Program-made: the position numbers and the translations under genes | From: a virus | Virus record (IMG/VR): IMGVR_UViG_3300046011_002949 | Location: 1 to 29,130 of that record | DNA: 29,130 nucleotides | Strand: one strand, 5' to 3' | Shown here: positions 9,552 through 17,101 of the stretch, piece after piece | Layout: every line of letters starts with the position of its first letter | Position numbering within the stretch: position 1 is the first letter of the stretch | The notes under the pieces: generated by a model | The model's input: the letters and a program-made list of their open reading frames with translations, nothing else | The model's database searches: none | What the model was told of the DNA's origin: nothing

Positions 9552-9709
9552 GAAAAGGAGGAAAAAAAGGTTGCCAATGTAAAGATGGCACGTATAGTAA
9601 AGAGTGTTGCGATGGTAACTCTCAAGGGGTTGGAAGTACTAACCAACAAACAATTAGTAATGTAAACCATACTATCGAAGTAAGGCAAATTACAACAGAA
9701 AGAGGTTAA
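9548..9709 (+). CDS. Small Cys-rich protein (53 aa)
   Basis: The ATG overlaps the stop of the GAF-like gene by 4 bases, and the frame runs 53 codons to TAA at 9707-9709. Residues 1-22 are Gly/Lys-rich and hold four cysteines in the pattern CQCKDGTYSKECC. That looks like a small metal-binding or disulfide knot and resembles short proteins I associate with Flavobacteriia phages. The C-terminal half is Asn/Thr-rich with no cysteine. It is too short for many gene finders. The coupling suggests it works with the upstream membrane protein or ends the fibre cluster; its role is unknown. Confidence 0.6.
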   Translation: MRKGGKKGCQCKDGTYSKECCDGNSQGVGSTNQQTISNVNHTIEVRQITTERG

Positions 9710-9732
9710 TAAAGTTATTAAAGAAAAAAGCT

Positions 9733-10290
9733 ATGAATAAAGAAATAAAAGATGCGTTGAAAACTATCAAGACTTTCTTAGGAATGGAGGTGAAGTTAGA
9801 GCAAATGAAGTTAGTAGATGGTAACACGGTAATCGAAGCTGATTCATTCGAGCCGGGTGCAAGTGTTATGATTGTAGTTCCTGAAGGTGAACCTGTACCC
9901 TTGGAAGTTGGTAAGTACGAACTTGAAGATGGTCGTTTACTTATTGTTGAAGAAAAAGGAATGATTGCTTCAATTGAAGAAATGCCAAAAGAAACTGAGG
10001 AAGAAGAGATGCCTGTTGAAGCAGATGTGACTCCAGAAGTTGAAGTAAAACAACCTAAAAAAGTTGTGTCAATCACAGAACAACACTTCGCAGAAATGGA
10101 ATCAAAGATTGCTGAGCTTGAAACTAAGTTAGCTGCAATGACTCCAGAAGTAATCGAGTTGACTGAAGAGCCAAAACCTATTCAGTACAACCCTGAAAAC
10201 GCAAAACCAATTGAGCATATGGATTTAGCGATAAACACAGGTAAATCAACAAGGGACAAAATTTTAGAAGACGTATACAATAACAAATAA
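9733..10290 (+). CDS. Scaffold-like/capsid assembly protein
   Basis: The 185-residue, very acidic protein lies directly before the major capsid gene (11-base gap). Residues 1-80 look like a small beta domain that includes a Gly/Pro-rich PEGEPVPLEVGKYELEDG segment. Residues 83-105 are a Glu-rich disordered stretch. Residues 115-135 form a coiled coil (HFAEMESKIAELETKLAAM), and the C-terminus is short and helical. Scaffolding proteins have this kind of composition and map position, and are removed or cut by the prohead protease during maturation. The assignment comes from composition and context. Confidence 0.65.
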   Translation: MNKEIKDALKTIKTFLGMEVKLEQMKLVDGNTVIEADSFEPGASVMIVVPEGEPVPLEVGKYELEDGRLLIVEEKGMIASIEEMPKETEEEEMPVEADVTPEVEVKQPKKVVSITEQHFAEMESKIAELETKLAAMTPEVIELTEEPKPIQYNPENAKPIEHMDLAINTGKSTRDKILEDVYNNK

Positions 10291-10301
10291 ACAAATAAAA
10301 A

Positions 10302-11261
10302 ATGGCTACAACAATTAACATTTCAACTTCATATGCTGGGCAAGATTCTAAGCTATGGGTAAAAGCTGCTTTATTAAGCGGTAACACTTTGGCAAATGGA
10401 GGTATGACTATCATACCAAACATTGCTTACAAAACTACAATGTTCAAAATCGGAACGGATGACATTTTAAAGAACGCTACGTGTGATTTTGATGCTACAT
10501 CTACTGTAACACTTTCTGAAAGAAGTTTGACTTTAGAGCAATTTCAAGTAAATTTACAATTGTGTAAAAAAGACTTTTTGGCTACATTTCAAGCTGAAGA
10601 AATGGGCTTCAGTGCAAACAAAGTTTTGGCAAAATCATTTGTTGACTACTTGTTAGCTTACATTACTGATAAAGTTGCTTCATCTGTTGAGGTGTCTATT
10701 TGGAGAGGTACAAATGCAACTGCAGGGCAAATTGATGGTATTTCTACTTTGTTAGCTGCTGACGCTGCTTTACCAACTGCGAACGAGGTTGCAGGTTCTT
10801 CTGCTATTTCTGCTTCTGCTACGGTAATCGCTGAATTAGGTAAAATTGTAGATGCTATTCCTAATGCATTGTACGGTTCACCAGATTTAAAAATCTACGT
10901 TCCACAAGGTGTTATGAAGGCTTACATTAGAGCTTTGGGTGGTTTCTCAGTTGCTGCTACTTCAAATGCGGGTACAGATGCTAAGGGAACACAATGGTAT
11001 AACGGTGGTGCTTTAACTTTCGATGGTATTCCAATTTTCGTTGCTAACGGATTAGCTGCAAATACTGCTATCGCTGCTGAAACTTCAAACTTGTTCTTCG
11101 GTTGTGGTTTATTAAACGATACAAATGAAATCGCGCTTTTGGACATGAGTCCATTAGACGGTTCGCAAAATGTAAGATTTGTATTACGTGCGGGTATGGC
11201 TGTAAATTACCATTCAGTGTCTGACATCGTAACTTATAACATTCCTAACTCAGCTAACTAA
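10302..11261 (+). CDS. Major capsid protein
   Basis: The 319-residue protein starts MATTINISTSYAGQDSKLW, a pattern I associate with Bacteroidota phage major capsid proteins, and lies right after the scaffold-like gene. It is Ala/Ser/Gly/Thr-rich with no membrane segment. The middle includes VSIWRGTNATAGQIDGI (about 130-146) and the C-terminal half has LKIYVPQGVMKAYIRALGG and GIPIFVANGL, which fit the P- and A-domain strands and helices of an HK97-like shell protein. Codon use is dominated by GCT, ACT, TCT and GGT, as expected for a highly expressed gene. A strong terminator follows. Confidence 0.85.
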   Translation: MATTINISTSYAGQDSKLWVKAALLSGNTLANGGMTIIPNIAYKTTMFKIGTDDILKNATCDFDATSTVTLSERSLTLEQFQVNLQLCKKDFLATFQAEEMGFSANKVLAKSFVDYLLAYITDKVASSVEVSIWRGTNATAGQIDGISTLLAADAALPTANEVAGSSAISASATVIAELGKIVDAIPNALYGSPDLKIYVPQGVMKAYIRALGGFSVAATSNAGTDAKGTQWYNGGALTFDGIPIFVANGLAANTAIAAETSNLFFGCGLLNDTNEIALLDMSPLDGSQNVRFVLRAGMAVNYHSVSDIVTYNIPNSAN

Positions 11262-11287
11262 TTAACTAATCAATTAACCAATTAAGG

Positions 11288-11314
11288 GGAGGGTATATTC
11301 CCTCCTTTTTTTTT
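11288..11314 (+). terminator. Intrinsic terminator after the capsid gene
   Basis: A perfect 6-bp stem, GGAGGG and CCCTCC, has a 6-base loop and is followed directly by nine T residues. It starts 26 bases after the capsid stop codon, and the next ATG is at 11328. Either a promoter lies in the remaining 13 bases, which I do not see, or the terminator is leaky and sets capsid mRNA above downstream mRNA. Confidence 0.8.
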
Positions 11315-11327
11315 AAACTTTATTTTT

Positions 11328-11870
11328 ATGGCTTGTAATTTAAGTATAGGACGCGCGGAAGCGTGCAAAGAAGCAATCGGAGGACTCAAAGCGGTGTACT
11401 TCATTAATTTTCAGATAGTTCCGTCTGATGTGACTTTCTCGAATGACTTAATCACAGCAGTAACAAACGTTGACAACTTGTACAAATATGAGTTAAAGTC
11501 AAACGAAAATGTATTTGATCAAGAAATAGTTTCAAGCCGTGAAGCAGGGACAACGTTCTTTCGTCAAACGTTAACAATTAAACTGAAAAAACAAGATGCT
11601 ACGACGCACAAAGAAATTAAACTTTTGGCCTATAGTCGACCTCACGTCCTTGTGGAAAACAACAACGGTCAATTCTTTTTGATGGGCTTGTTTAGAGGTG
11701 CTGATTTAACAGCAGGAAGTATAAATAATGGTGGGGGGCTTGCAGATTTTTCGGGTTACAGTTTGACTTTTACGGCGGAAGAGGCTCTACCGGCACCATT
11801 CACAGACATCACAAGTTCTGCTACGATTGTTTCTGACTGTTTCACTGGAGCAACAATTGTAACTGCTTAA
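11328..11870 (+). CDS. Tail-tube-like protein, copy 1
   Basis: The 180-residue protein opens MACNLSIGRAEACKEAIGG, with Cys3 and Cys13 near the N-terminus. Its core (about 51-155) holds YELKSNENVFDQEIVSSRE, FFRQTLTIKLKKQD, LVENNNGQFF and DFSGYSLTF. I associate this family with tube or major tail proteins of Bacteroidota siphoviruses; the position after the capsid and the abundant-gene codon use agree. The next gene is a clear paralogue. An alternative is a head decoration protein. It is flanked by terminators upstream (11288) and after copy 2 (12470). Confidence 0.65.
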   Translation: MACNLSIGRAEACKEAIGGLKAVYFINFQIVPSDVTFSNDLITAVTNVDNLYKYELKSNENVFDQEIVSSREAGTTFFRQTLTIKLKKQDATTHKEIKLLAYSRPHVLVENNNGQFFLMGLFRGADLTAGSINNGGGLADFSGYSLTFTAEEALPAPFTDITSSATIVSDCFTGATIVTA

Positions 11871-11872
11871 CC

Positions 11873-12463
11873 ATGGCTTGTTTAATAACAGCAGGTCGTA
11901 TTGAGCCTTGTAAGGACAGCCTTGCAGGGCTTAAAAACGTGTACTTTATTAATGAAGATATAACAGCAAATTTTATTTATAAAGAAACAAGCCCCGGAGT
12001 TTATGCAGTAGATGACTACTTTGGTGAGTCAATCGACTACGTAAATTTTGTGCAGTATCTTTATAAATTTGAGTTGAAATCTAACGAGAATGTTTACGAC
12101 CAAGAGATAGTAAGTTCACGTGAAAACGGAACGACATTCTTTAGACAAACATTGACTATAAAACTAAAAAAACAGGACATTGCAACACACAACGCTGTAA
12201 AAACTTTAGCGTATGCAAAGCCGAGAATTTTAGTTGAAAACAACGAGGGGCAATTTTTCTTAGTTGGACTTTTAAGAGGTTGTGATTTAACAGCAGGAAG
12301 CATCAATAATGGAGCCGCGCTTGGTGATTTTAGCGGTTATTCCTTGACCTTCCAAGCCGAGGAGCTTCTACCGTCACAATTTGTGGTAAATGGTACAAGT
12401 TCATTTTATTATGACATTATTCCTGCAGGCGGCACAACCGTCACGCAAATAATAACAAGTTAA
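11873..12463 (+). CDS. Tail-tube-like protein, copy 2 (paralogue)
   Basis: The 196-residue protein shares with copy 1 the N-terminal MAC...CK pattern and almost the whole core, including ELKSNENV, DQEIVSSRE, GTTFFRQTLTIKLKKQD, LTAGSINNG and FSGYSLTF. It differs in an inserted acidic loop near residues 36-60 and in the last 35 residues. It starts 2 bases after the stop of copy 1, so the pair is a tandem duplication that has diverged at the surface loops and C-terminus while keeping the tube-like core. Possible roles are a second tube subunit, a tube-end protein or a decoration variant. Confidence 0.65.
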   Translation: MACLITAGRIEPCKDSLAGLKNVYFINEDITANFIYKETSPGVYAVDDYFGESIDYVNFVQYLYKFELKSNENVYDQEIVSSRENGTTFFRQTLTIKLKKQDIATHNAVKTLAYAKPRILVENNEGQFFLVGLLRGCDLTAGSINNGAALGDFSGYSLTFQAEELLPSQFVVNGTSSFYYDIIPAGGTTVTQIITS

Positions 12464-12469
12464 TACACG

Positions 12470-12499
12470 GAGGGGCTTAAAACACCCCTCTTTTTTTTT
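12470..12499 (+). terminator. Intrinsic terminator after the tube pair
   Basis: A perfect 6-bp stem, GAGGGG and CCCCTC, with a 9-base loop is followed by nine T residues. It begins 6 bases after the stop of the second tube-like gene. Together with the terminator at 11288 it encloses the tube gene pair as a separate transcriptional segment. Confidence 0.8.
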
Positions 12500-12534
12500 G
12501 CAACAAAAACACTCTTTTTTAGTTATACTATTAC

Positions 12535-12852
12535 ATGATAGTATTAACGACATCCACAAGCCCTCAAATAGTTTACTTTGTGCCACGTGAAGGCACAGGG
12601 AACTCAGATAAGATATTTCTTACCGACGAACAAACAAACGTCACCACAACGATTAATATCACTACCTATGCAACTGGTGATTATTACCATACTGCGACCG
12701 CTACCTTTGGGCTAAAAGAAGGCAGAACTTATGTTTGTAAGATAGGCAAAACAAACGACATTAGATTTTACGGACGTGTATTCTGCACGAACAACCCAAG
12801 CTCGAACTTCACACAAACGGTAACAACCAACGAATTTATAATCTATGAATAA
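12535..12852 (+). CDS. Hypothetical virion-region protein (105 aa)
   Basis: The 105-residue, Thr-rich protein is mostly beta, with no membrane segment and two cysteines in its second half. It overlaps the portal start by 8 bases. The look is of a small immunoglobulin- or beta-sandwich-like accessory, such as a head or tail decoration, but there is no motif to name it. The ATG follows the terminator by 35 bases. That gap contains no Bacteroidota promoter match I can defend, so expression may depend on read-through or a phage-specific promoter. Confidence 0.6.
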   Translation: MIVLTTSTSPQIVYFVPREGTGNSDKIFLTDEQTNVTTTINITTYATGDYYHTATATFGLKEGRTYVCKIGKTNDIRFYGRVFCTNNPSSNFTQTVTTNEFIIYE

Positions 12853-14578
12853 TAACATTATACAATTATCATCCTATACAGCCCCTGTAATTGTAGAAAA
12901 TAATCGCAACGAATGGGTAGAATATGGTGAAGATAATAACTACTATCAATTCTTAATCGACAGATATAGTAATTCAGCAACGAACAACGCTGTAATTAAT
13001 AACATTTGTAGACTAATTTACGGTCAAGGCTTAACAGCTACGGATAGCGCGATGAAACCAAACGAATGGGCGCAACTGTTATCTATATTAAAGGAAGACG
13101 ATTTAAGACGTATTATCTTTGATTTGTACGCACTTGGGCAGTGTGCCTTACAGATTCACTACGATAAGGGACATAAAGCGATTACAAGGGCTTTTCATAC
13201 CCCTATTCAATTATTAAGACCTGAAAAATGCAATAAGGATGGGGATATTGTAGGATATTTCTATTCTGACAATTGGAGCGACCCAAAGAAGTATGTACCT
13301 AAGAGATTCGATGCGTTTGGAACGTCTAAAAAAGAAGTAGAGATTTTATATTTAGCCCCTTATAGTGCGGGTATGAAATACTTTTCAAATGTAGATTATC
13401 AAGGTGGTATTGATTACGCATTGTTAGAAGAAAAAATGGCTGAATACCTTATAAATGAGGTTAGTAACTCTTTTTCACCAACAAGTATAATAAACTTTAA
13501 CAACGGCACCCCAACTGACGAGATGAAGGATGAAATTTCAGCTCAAGTAATTAGTAAGCTTACAGGTTCAAAAGGTAAGAAAGTAGTAATATCCTTTAAT
13601 GAAAATGAAGCTACCAAAACAACAATTGATTCAATACCTTTAAATGATGCTCCAGACCATTACCAATATTTGAGTGAAGAATCTACGTTCAAAATATTAC
13701 GCTCTCATAACGTTACTACTCCTTTATTATTTGGGGTATCGGTTGCCACAGGATTTAGTTCAAATGCAGACGAAATGAAAACAGGAGCGTTGTTATTTGA
13801 AAACATGGTTATCAAACCAAAACAACAAATGATCGTTGAAATGCTTAAAAAAGTGTTATCATTCAATGGTGTTTCTCTTAACCTAAAGTTTAAAACATTG
13901 AATCCTTTACAAGGCGATGAACCACAGCCCGTACAAGATGTTAAAATGAGCGCACAAGACGAATTAGATGTTGCGAAGTATGGTGAAGACATTGATTTAG
14001 ATGAATGGGTGTTAGTTGATAGTAGAGAGGTTGATTATGATTTAGAGGATGAGTTGGATGCAGAGCTTGAAAAACTAAACGAACCTACAAATCTTTCTAA
14101 GTTTTTAAACCTTGTGAAAACAGGTACGGCAAGACCAAACGCAAGCAGTATTCAAGATGGTAAACTGTTTAAACATCGTTACAGATACGTTGGTGAAATA
14201 ACTGAAAAGTCACGTTTGTTTTGTAAGAAAATGATTCAAGCTAATAAGGTTTATAGAAAAGAAGATATTATTAGAATGAGTAATGAGATTGTAAACGAAA
14301 CACGTACACGTTCAGATGGTACAGTTGGTGGTTTAGGGCCGCGTGGAGCGACTACATACGATATATGGTTATATAAGGGCGGAGGAGCATGTCACCATAA
14401 ATGGGTGCGTGAAACTTATTTGAGAAAATCGGATGTTAATTCACCAATTGCACAAAAATACATGAAGGAGTTTAGACCTTCGGTTGCTCGCAAACTTGGT
14501 GAGATTGTACCAGTGAATGATAAAAAAGTTTATACAAGACCTATTGATATGCCTAACAAGGGATTTTTACCTAAATAA
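12845..14578 (+). CDS. Portal protein with an extra C-terminal domain
   Basis: The 577-residue protein has a portal-like N-terminal two thirds. An early NNAVINNICRLIYGQGL segment, a middle with YLAPYSAGMKYFSNVDYQGG and a helical region ending in FENMVIKPKQQMIVEML (about 320-336) match the clip, wing and stem order of portals. A charged acidic linker (about 385-415) leads to a C-terminal domain with KHRYRYVGEITEKSRLFCKKM, a Gly-rich GGLGPRG and YDIWLYKGGGACHHKW, with Cys and His residues grouped. That part could be a MuF-like head-morphogenesis or metal-binding module. The portal is the DNA entry ring of the head. Unusually it lies after the capsid gene. Confidence 0.75.
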   Translation: MNNNIIQLSSYTAPVIVENNRNEWVEYGEDNNYYQFLIDRYSNSATNNAVINNICRLIYGQGLTATDSAMKPNEWAQLLSILKEDDLRRIIFDLYALGQCALQIHYDKGHKAITRAFHTPIQLLRPEKCNKDGDIVGYFYSDNWSDPKKYVPKRFDAFGTSKKEVEILYLAPYSAGMKYFSNVDYQGGIDYALLEEKMAEYLINEVSNSFSPTSIINFNNGTPTDEMKDEISAQVISKLTGSKGKKVVISFNENEATKTTIDSIPLNDAPDHYQYLSEESTFKILRSHNVTTPLLFGVSVATGFSSNADEMKTGALLFENMVIKPKQQMIVEMLKKVLSFNGVSLNLKFKTLNPLQGDEPQPVQDVKMSAQDELDVAKYGEDIDLDEWVLVDSREVDYDLEDELDAELEKLNEPTNLSKFLNLVKTGTARPNASSIQDGKLFKHRYRYVGEITEKSRLFCKKMIQANKVYRKEDIIRMSNEIVNETRTRSDGTVGGLGPRGATTYDIWLYKGGGACHHKWVRETYLRKSDVNSPIAQKYMKEFRPSVARKLGEIVPVNDKKVYTRPIDMPNKGFLPK

Positions 14579-14587
14579 TTTTAAGAC

Positions 14588-15088
14588 ATGGCAGAAGCAC
14601 TATTAATATCGAAAAAAGACCTACAAGAATACACTTCTTTAAACGCAAATACAGACGTTGACAAAGTGATTCAATTTGTTCTTGTTGCTCAAAACATTTG
14701 GATACAACAATACACGGGTAGTAAGCTATTGGATAAGATAAAAACGGATATTACCAACAACACACTTGCAGGTAACTATATAACGCTTGTAAGGTCGTAT
14801 TTAAAGCCTATGTTAATCCATTTTACAATGGTGGAATATTTACCTTTTTGTGCTTACACAATTTCAAACAAAGGGATTTATAAGCACCAATCTGAGAATA
14901 GTGAAATAGTATCAAAAGAGGAAGTTGATTATTTAATTGAGAAAGAAAAACGTATTGCTGAAAGCTATTCACAAAGGTTTTTAGACTATATTTGCAAAAA
15001 CAATAGCTTGTTTCCTGAGTACACAACAAATGAAAATGGTGATGTTTACCCACAACATAATAACTATTTAACTAATTGGTATTTATGA
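14588..15088 (+). CDS. Head-tail connector-like protein
   Basis: The 166-residue, mostly helical protein begins MAEALLISKKDLQEYTSLNA, and the helical stretches TDVDKVIQFVLVAQNIWIQQ and YLKPMLIHFTMVEY follow. This helical opening with an aromatic middle resembles adaptor (gp6-like) connectors and, as I remember it, the DUF6712 group of Bacteroidota phages. The position 9 bases after the portal gene supports a role as the ring between portal and tail. The family name is from memory and the role inferred. Confidence 0.6.
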   Translation: MAEALLISKKDLQEYTSLNANTDVDKVIQFVLVAQNIWIQQYTGSKLLDKIKTDITNNTLAGNYITLVRSYLKPMLIHFTMVEYLPFCAYTISNKGIYKHQSENSEIVSKEEVDYLIEKEKRIAESYSQRFLDYICKNNSLFPEYTTNENGDVYPQHNNYLTNWYL

Positions 15089-15180
15089 AGAAAAAAAAAG
15101 AGTACAAACCAAAGGAGGAGAATATAATTAAACTTAAAATCTACTTAAATGATATTAACAAATTACGGGATAGTAAGTAG
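15085..15180 (+). CDS. Very small basic protein (31 aa)
   Basis: An ATG overlapping the connector stop (ATGA) opens a frame of 31 codons to TAG at 15178-15180. The product starts with a run of lysines and contains 11 lysines in all. Because it overlaps the next start by 32 bases, it may be only a translational bridge between two genes. No function can be given and it may be spurious. Confidence 0.35.
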   Translation: MKKKKEYKPKEENIIKLKIYLNDINKLRDSK

Positions 15181-15961
15181 CAGTGGTGGGGTTTCGTTTG
15201 ACGCGGATGCTCAAGCATTCATCACAGCGGCTGCAATTACTGACAACACACAAAAAACAGCGATTAACACGCTTGTAACTGATTTAAAAACTTACAACAT
15301 TTGGACTAAAATGAAAGCTATGTATCCATTTGTAGGTGGTACTGCTTCAGCTCACAAATGGAATTTAAAAGACCCGAGAGACTTAGATGCTGCTTATAGA
15401 TTGGTTTTTAATGGTGGGTGGACACATAGTTCAAATGGAGCTTTGCCAAATGGTACAACATCATATGCTGATACTAAGTTAATACCACAAAGCAATTTAA
15501 CACAAAATAACTGTCATTTAAGTTTTTACTCAAGGAGTAATACCGCAGGAGCTAATAGGGCTTCAATGGGTTCGACTAATCCTGGTTTTACAACATCACA
15601 TCAGATGTTTTTACGATTTACAGATGAAAATTTTTATGGGATAATTGATTCGAATACTGCATTTGCACAGTATTCGAATACTAATACTACTGGATATTAT
15701 GTTGTAAGTAGAACGTCAAATAATTCTATTAAAGCATATAAAAATTCCTCACTCATTGCTACTAATACAACTACAATTATTGCAATTGCTAACTCCTATT
15801 CCATATTTATAGGCGCAAGAAGTGATTCATTTTCGCCACAAAATTTTGACGATAAGGAAACAGCATTTGCATCAATTGGAGACGGTTTAACAGACACAGA
15901 AGCATCTAATTTTTACACAGCAGTTCAAGCATATCAAACAACTTTATCTCGTAACGTATAA
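15149..15961 (+). CDS. LamG/concanavalin-like receptor-binding candidate
   Basis: The 270-residue protein has a short N-terminal helical region (about 17-60) with TDNTQKTAINTLVTDLKTYN. It then has a conserved-looking MYPFVGGTASAHKWNLKDP (59-77) and GGWTHSSNGALPNGTTSYAD (89-108), and a Ser/Thr/Asn-rich beta half. This layout is familiar from Flavobacteriia phage tail proteins whose C-terminal part is a LamG or concanavalin-like sandwich, suggesting binding of a surface sugar. Helical residues near the C-terminus (TDTEASNFYTAVQAYQTTL) may serve trimer or virion attachment. Role inferred. Confidence 0.65.
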   Translation: MILTNYGIVSSSGGVSFDADAQAFITAAAITDNTQKTAINTLVTDLKTYNIWTKMKAMYPFVGGTASAHKWNLKDPRDLDAAYRLVFNGGWTHSSNGALPNGTTSYADTKLIPQSNLTQNNCHLSFYSRSNTAGANRASMGSTNPGFTTSHQMFLRFTDENFYGIIDSNTAFAQYSNTNTTGYYVVSRTSNNSIKAYKNSSLIATNTTTIIAIANSYSIFIGARSDSFSPQNFDDKETAFASIGDGLTDTEASNFYTAVQAYQTTLSRNV

Positions 15962-16170
15962 TGAAAGTAAGACAATTAACAACAGAACAAAAAAACACTT
16001 TAGTAGGTCAGAGTTACGATGGTGTTCAATTCTTTAACCCTACATTAGATGCCAACGGTGTGTGGTTTATTTCAAACGAGGAATATTTTAATTGCACAAC
16101 AGATATACTATTTGGTTGGAATTTACCCGAAATAGACTACAATCCCGTAATAACAGAATTTCCTATATGA
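15961..16170 (+). CDS. Small tail-fibre-associated protein (69 aa)
   Basis: The ATG shares a base with the previous stop. The 69-residue product has the segment FFNPTLDANGVWFISNEEYF, a wording common in small proteins beside Bacteroidota fibre genes, and ends in a Pro-rich TEFPI. No membrane segment is present. A fibre chaperone or attachment role is inferred from its neighbours. Confidence 0.6.
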   Translation: MKVRQLTTEQKNTLVGQSYDGVQFFNPTLDANGVWFISNEEYFNCTTDILFGWNLPEIDYNPVITEFPI

Positions 16171-16289
16171 AACGTAAGTTTTACGAAGGGCAAATAATCA
16201 ACAATAAAGTCGTTAAAACGGTATGGAGCGACTCAAGTAATTACATGATAAGATATACAGATGGCAGTTTTGAAGTTATTAAGAAATAG
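16167..16289 (+). CDS. Small SH3-like hypothetical protein (40 aa)
   Basis: The ATG overlaps the previous stop (ATGA) and the frame runs 40 codons to TAG. The sequence alternates hydrophobic and charged residues (for example QIINNKVVKTVW, YMIRYTDGSFEVI), like a single five-strand SH3 or KOW barrel. The same frame is open back to 16092, but that longer version would be buried in the upstream gene, so 16167 is chosen. Function unknown. Confidence 0.5.
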   Translation: MKRKFYEGQIINNKVVKTVWSDSSNYMIRYTDGSFEVIKK

Positions 16290-16467
16290 ATGGAATGCAC
16301 CAACACCAAACTTTTGGAAAAAGGTTCAAAGTGTAGGTATAGCAATCGGAGGAATAGGAGCGGTTTTAATCGCTCCACCGTTTGGCTTGGCAATTGCACC
16401 TTATATGGTTGCGGTTGGTTCAGTAGCAGGAGTATTGTCACAACTTACAGTAGATGAGCAACGTTAG
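16261..16467 (+). CDS. Holin-like small membrane protein
   Basis: The 68-residue protein has a basic N-terminus with RNRWNAPTPNFWKKV and then two closely spaced hydrophobic segments (about 25-40 and 43-60) rich in Gly, Ala, Ile and Val. Small proteins with this lead-in and two membrane segments are common just before lysin genes in Bacteroidota phages. I infer that it forms the inner-membrane lesion that releases the lysin. It overlaps the upstream gene by 29 bases and the lysin gene by 14 bases. Confidence 0.6.
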   Translation: MAVLKLLRNRWNAPTPNFWKKVQSVGIAIGGIGAVLIAPPFGLAIAPYMVAVGSVAGVLSQLTVDEQR

Positions 16468-17041
16468 AAATTACACAACAGACCAACTACTTGATAGAGT
16501 AGAAGAGTTGAAATCATTTAAAACTATTCCATTAGGATATTGGATTCTTGGTGTTAGAAGCAATGAGGATGCGCCTAATAAATACGATGACAAATTCTAC
16601 CTATTTAATGGTGAACAATTTGTGAAAGTTGTTACAGGCACAACTAACCCTGGAACACCTATCTTAGAAGGTGGTTATCTTAAGTACAACAAAGTAGGTG
16701 CCGCAGTTGTTAAATCCAACGAATGGTATTATGATGTTTGGGCTTATGGTTTGCACCAAGGTAAAATGCCTGCATTACGTCAAGTTGGTAACTTCATTGT
16801 ATACCGTGATGGAGACCGTGATGGTAAATCTGAAGAAATCGGAATACCTATAAAGGGAAGCGGTTACGGTATTAATTTTCATTCAATATCTAACGATTTA
16901 TCTGTTAAAAAGATTGGTGAAAACATTGGGGGCTATTCAGCAGGGTGCCAAGTGTGTAATAATGTAGAACAATACAGCATGATCATTAACATGATTAAAA
17001 ATCAAAATAGGATAACATACTGTTTATTAGAAGAATTTTAG
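16454..17041 (+). CDS. L,D-transpeptidase-fold lysin candidate
   Basis: The 195-residue protein has no signal peptide. Its telling motifs are YGINFHS (138-144) and GGYSAGCQV (159-167). The His143 and Cys165 pairing, with a Ser two before the Cys, matches the His...SxGC active-site pattern of YkuD/L,D-transpeptidase-like enzymes, which some phages use as peptidoglycan hydrolases. The N-terminal half is beta-rich with a short repeat of Tyr/Trp residues. With the holin-like gene just upstream and a strong terminator downstream it is the best candidate for the main endolysin. Hydrolase activity as opposed to transpeptidase is inferred. Confidence 0.6.
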   Translation: MSNVRNYTTDQLLDRVEELKSFKTIPLGYWILGVRSNEDAPNKYDDKFYLFNGEQFVKVVTGTTNPGTPILEGGYLKYNKVGAAVVKSNEWYYDVWAYGLHQGKMPALRQVGNFIVYRDGDRDGKSEEIGIPIKGSGYGINFHSISNDLSVKKIGENIGGYSAGCQVCNNVEQYSMIINMIKNQNRITYCLLEEF

Positions 17042-17062
17042 TATATTTACAATGTGTTTTGG

Positions 17063-17092
17063 AGCGGTTTAGAAATAAATCGCTTTTTTTTT
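17063..17092 (+). terminator. Intrinsic terminator ending the virion/lysis block
   Basis: A 9-bp stem, AGCGGTTTA and TAAATCGCT with one G-T pair, and a 4-base GAAA loop is followed by a run of T residues up to 17092. It starts 21 bases after the lysin stop and just before a promoter, so it separates two transcription units. Confidence 0.8.
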
Positions 17093-17101
17093 GCTTTAAA
17101 G

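Noticed and set aside
9690-10076. Minus-strand open frame of 128 codons opposite the scaffold-like gene
   Set aside because: It lies antisense to a well-supported gene, is Ser/Thr/Ile-rich as expected from the complement of a Glu/Lys-rich gene, and has no neighbour on that strand.
13705-13992. Minus-strand open frame of 95 codons inside the portal gene
   Set aside because: Fully covered by the portal reading frame, which has family-like sequence; no promoter or partner genes on the minus strand.
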